Positions 61,294 to 64,000 of a DNA stretch of 64,000 nucleotides are shown here, piece by piece. The notes beneath the pieces are model-generated. The model did not search any database and had not been told where the DNA came from. It saw nothing but the letters and a program-made list of their open reading frames with translations. The translations under genes and the position numbers were made by a program. Each line of letters starts with the position of its first letter. Within the stretch, counting starts at the first letter, position 1. Source of the stretch: Bacteroidales bacterium UBA4293 (GTDB lineage Bacteria; Bacteroidota; Bacteroidia; Bacteroidales; Bacteroidaceae); assembly GCA_002395835.1 (NCBI GenBank), contig DGVD01000011.1, positions 113,360 through 177,359 of the forward strand, given 5' to 3'.

Positions 61294-64000
61294 TTAATTC
61301 AATGTTACAGGTTCAATGTGATTTTTATAGACATACCAAAGGTAACCTTCTACTTTTTGATACCCCATTTGTGAAAGGAGATTCATATACCCTTGAACCT
61401 GCCCTATGTGTGTATTTTCAGGTTTTCCGAATTTGAAATCCACTACTATGACGTTGTTGTCTTTTACCATGACTCGGTCTGGTCGGTGAGTTTCTACTTC
61501 TACTCCTGTGTTCTGCAAGATAGAGCATTCATTAATTACTTCCCAATCACCAGAAAACCAATCCTTTGCAATGGGGTTCTGCAAGGCTTTGTGAACTAAC
61601 TGGCTTATGCGTTTTTGGGTTAGATTACTGCCAATTATACCATCGAATTCAAACTGTCTCAACATGGGTTCTACATCTTTCACAGTCTGAATTTGGGAAA
61701 ATAAGCTATGCAAAATAAGACCTTGTTGGATAAAGTCATGATTCTCTGGTGTGTCCTGGTCTCCTATAAATTGCTTGCTTTTGTTGCTTTGTCGGAACTC
61801 AATATGAGTGATATGGTTTTCTATTTTTACAGGAGTTTCTATAGGGACAGCCAATAATGGATTTTCAGAGGTTTTCTTATCCTCATTATCCTTAGAGAAA
61901 TAGGGGACTCCAAACGAGTAGGTGAAATCTTCGTTCTCATCCGATTTTGCTTCTTGATTGTTAAGAACACGGTAAAGCAATGCAGATACATTGTCTAAAG
62001 TGCCATTCTTCTTTGTAGGGCATTTTCCTATGATATAAAGATTGGCTTTAGGACGTGTGAATGCCACATAAAGCAGATTGATGTTATCAATCCATTGCTG
62101 TTGTAGCTCATCATTATAACTGTCCTTAAAATCGCTTTCCTTCATGTCTTTTCCAAAAGTAACAGGAATAACAGGAAGTTCCGTCTCATCTTCGGAATTA
62201 GTTTCAGTCCAAACAGGGTCTCCATACCGGGTCAGTTCCCAATCGCAGAATGGAATGATGACATGCTTGAATTCCAAACCTTTGGAAGCATGTATGGAAT
62301 GAATCTGTATTCCGTTAATCTTTCCTGCAGGAATTTGTTTGTCGCTCAGGTTTTCTTCCCAGAAGTTCAGGAAAGACAGGATATCTCCAGATTCTTTTTT
62401 GAGGAATTCCATCACTTGATCTAAGAAGAAGAAAATGTAAGCTTCTTGGTGCTCTATCTCTTGTAAATGGAAGATGCGAATGATATTCTCTATCAGTTCA
62501 TAAAGAGGGAGTAATCGGAGCATTCCGTACTGCTGAAGGAATTCTTCCGGTAGCAGAGCCCTACGAGCTTCTGCTTTTAATTGACAGATTTGGTTTAGAC
62601 TAATGTCATTACGGAGTATCTGATTTTGATAGACAGTAGCTAATTGAATCTCTGACAAGGTGTTTTCATCCGTGTTCAAATAGCTTAAGGCTTCAATAAT
62701 GGTACACACTGCTACAGAAGCACTGAGTAGGAATGCCTCATTGGAAACAATGGGTACTTTTTCCATGTTACGGGCAAAGTATTCAGCAATATCTGGTATC
62801 GGCTTTTTTTTGCGTACCAGGATAGCTATGTCATTCATCTTTGCTCCATTGTCCAGTAGGTATTTAACAGTTTCGGATATTTCTTTTAATGTTTCTTCTT
62901 GGTAGTCATCTACTCTTTGTTCATTCTTTTCATTAATTAAAGTGACATGTACATAGCCTTTCCCTTCTTTCTCAGAGGTTGTTTTTTGACTCACATCCTT
63001 GTATAGAGTGCCAATTTGCAGTTCTATATTATTTTCTGATTCCAGTTCTTCCATGATAGTCATTAAATCACGGAAGAAATTGTTGTTGAAATCGATGATA
63101 TTCCCGCAACTGCGTCGATTGGTATCTAGGGTAATTTCATGGATTTTTGCTATGTTTGGAAGTTCTTTTTTTATATCACTTAGGATTTTCCAGTCGCCTT
63201 CTCTCCACCTGTAGATACTTTGCTTGATATCTCCCACGATGAGGCTGTTGTTTCCTTGGGATAGGCATTCCGTGAGTAGAGATTTAAAGTTGTTCCATTG
63301 TAAGCGAGATGTGTCTTGGAACTCATCTATCATGATGTGTTTCAGATGGGTGCCAATTTTTTCAAAGATGAAAGGCGTGTCACTTCCATCGATGAGTTGA
63401 TTCAAGAGGTGAGGAGTTTGAGCTAAGAGTAAACGGTTGTTTCTTTGATTTTCTTCTTGAAGTTGAGCATAAATGCTGGAAAGCAGCAGTAGGTCATTGA
63501 AGTTCTTTCGAATGCAGAGGCATGTCTTAATAATTTTATTGCTTTTAGGTCTGTAGGTTTCAGCCTCCTTCAACATCGGAATCCAAACGGTTTCAGCCAA
63601 TTCCGTTATTCGCTCTTTTTTAGAAGTGTTCCCTGGCCAAGCTTTAAGGTCATTCATCAGTTCCTTTACTCGGGCAGTGAAAATGTCATCACTGAAATTA
63701 CCTTCTTTTAATTTGAAAAAGTAATTAGCTCCAGTTCCTTTCTTCTTCCATTTAAAGTCATCCATGTCAATGCCATTATCTTCTAGGGATTGCACAAATG
63801 TCTCCCCAAACTGCATCAACCTTTTCTTTTCTTGTTCTATAGTAGCTTGTAGGTTTTTTTTGTAGTTCTTGTAAAGTCCTTTTTGGAATCTTTCTTGTAG
63901 TGTTGCTGCGTGTTTCTGATAGTGCTTATTGAATACATGTTTGCCAAAATCTTTGAGTTGTCGGGTGATATTCCAACTGCTGTTCTCGTCAATTCGTTCT
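61294..64000 (-). CDS. addA: AddA-like UvrD-family helicase/nuclease, 3' part (partial)
   Basis: The frame is open to the right edge; the ATG and the Walker A motif lie outside the window. The visible residues at the edge read DENSSWNITRQLKDFGKHVF, as in Bacteroidetes AddA. Superfamily 1 motifs follow: MIDEFQDTSR (II), VGDIKQSIYRWREGD (III), DTNRRS (IV), SIHASKGLEF (V) and LYVAFTRPK (VI). The C-terminus has a RecB-type nuclease, VIVVDFKFGKPE. An internal ATG at 63819 is not the real start. It works with AddB in break resection. Confidence 0.93.
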   Translation of the reverse strand, partial: ERIDENSSWNITRQLKDFGKHVFNKHYQKHAATLQERFQKGLYKNYKKNLQATIEQEKKRLMQFGETFVQSLEDNGIDMDDFKWKKKGTGANYFFKLKEGNFSDDIFTARVKELMNDLKAWPGNTSKKERITELAETVWIPMLKEAETYRPKSNKIIKTCLCIRKNFNDLLLLSSIYAQLQEENQRNNRLLLAQTPHLLNQLIDGSDTPFIFEKIGTHLKHIMIDEFQDTSRLQWNNFKSLLTECLSQGNNSLIVGDIKQSIYRWREGDWKILSDIKKELPNIAKIHEITLDTNRRSCGNIIDFNNNFFRDLMTIMEELESENNIELQIGTLYKDVSQKTTSEKEGKGYVHVTLINEKNEQRVDDYQEETLKEISETVKYLLDNGAKMNDIAILVRKKKPIPDIAEYFARNMEKVPIVSNEAFLLSASVAVCTIIEALSYLNTDENTLSEIQLATVYQNQILRNDISLNQICQLKAEARRALLPEEFLQQYGMLRLLPLYELIENIIRIFHLQEIEHQEAYIFFFLDQVMEFLKKESGDILSFLNFWEENLSDKQIPAGKINGIQIHSIHASKGLEFKHVIIPFCDWELTRYGDPVWTETNSEDETELPVIPVTFGKDMKESDFKDSYNDELQQQWIDNINLLYVAFTRPKANLYIIGKCPTKKNGTLDNVSALLYRVLNNQEAKSDENEDFTYSFGVPYFSKDNEDKKTSENPLLAVPIETPVKIENHITHIEFRQSNKSKQFIGDQDTPENHDFIQQGLILHSLFSQIQTVKDVEPMLRQFEFDGIIGSNLTQKRISQLVHKALQNPIAKDWFSGDWEVINECSILQNTGVEVETHRPDRVMVKDNNVIVVDFKFGKPENTHIGQVQGYMNLLSQMGYQKVEGYLWYVYKNHIEPVTLN

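Noticed and set aside
1..64000. CRISPR arrays, insertion sequences, restriction or defence genes
   Set aside because: No regularly spaced repeats, transposases, integrases or known defence families were seen.

Overview
The window is a stretch of bacterial chromosome from a member of the Bacteroidales (Bacteroides, Phocaeicola or Prevotella-like). The evidence is the gene content: DUF4270 lipoprotein, DUF5686 and DUF1460 proteins, the three-gene glycogen cluster, Nqr pump, GH97, GH125 and GH51 enzymes, and a Kdo-phosphate phosphatase that implies a Gram-negative envelope. The promoters agree: at least twenty genes or intergenic transcripts are preceded by the Bacteroidetes -7 box TAnnTTTG, and Shine-Dalgarno sequences are mostly absent. 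The region is densely packed housekeeping and carbohydrate genes. I see no phage, insertion sequence, CRISPR array or other clear mobile element.

Layout. 1-3003: end of GAPDH, miaA, a lipid kinase-like gene and a convergent rhomboid protease. 3072-7980: glycogen cluster (debranching enzyme, glycosyltransferase, GH57) with a consensus promoter and a terminator. 7994-10284 (minus): short GT5 synthase-like gene and DUF4270 lipoprotein. 10469-12634: methylmalonyl-CoA epimerase; nitroreductase, kdsC and maf. 12631-13602 (minus): GYF/membrane protein, preceded by an isolated unit of two tiny ORFs (31 and 36 residues) with its own promoter and terminator. 13743-20173 (minus): five-gene unit M13 peptidase, TlpA-like thioredoxin, DEAD-box helicase, GH125, EEP lipoprotein, with a structured 3' UTR. 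20235-24740 (minus): tamB. 24862-32316: nhaC and nqrABCDEF. 32332-38298: DUF5686 barrel, AraC regulator, TRIC-type channel, DUF1460 lipoprotein, MATE exporter. 38372-38566: two identical tRNA-Arg genes. 38683-43333 (minus): clpC-htpG, divergent from gyrA. 46068-58327: a TPR protein, an ArsR-type regulator, a glycosyltransferase, a beta-grasp/5'-nucleotidase pair, a repetitive amphipathic protein, a membrane protein, GH51, GH97 and a second TPR protein, with three gene-less promoter-to-terminator intervals that look like small RNA genes. 58344-64000 (minus): addB and the 3' part of addA.

How genes work together. The debranching enzyme, GT4 enzyme and GH57 enzyme should make and trim glycogen. 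NhaC and Nqr both handle sodium: Nqr couples NADH oxidation to Na+ export, NhaC exchanges Na+ for H+. ClpC and HtpG form a chaperone/proteolysis unit. AddA and AddB form the double-strand-break resection complex.

Most interesting: the two-peptide unit at 13234-13602; a 12-bp perfect hairpin that puts the start codon of the DEAD-box helicase in its loop; tamB, whose membrane anchor can only be translated from a non-standard (probably ATT) start; five genes with the -7 box only 4-5 nt before ATG, implying leaderless mRNAs; and the candidate small RNAs near 49441, 52530 and 48056.
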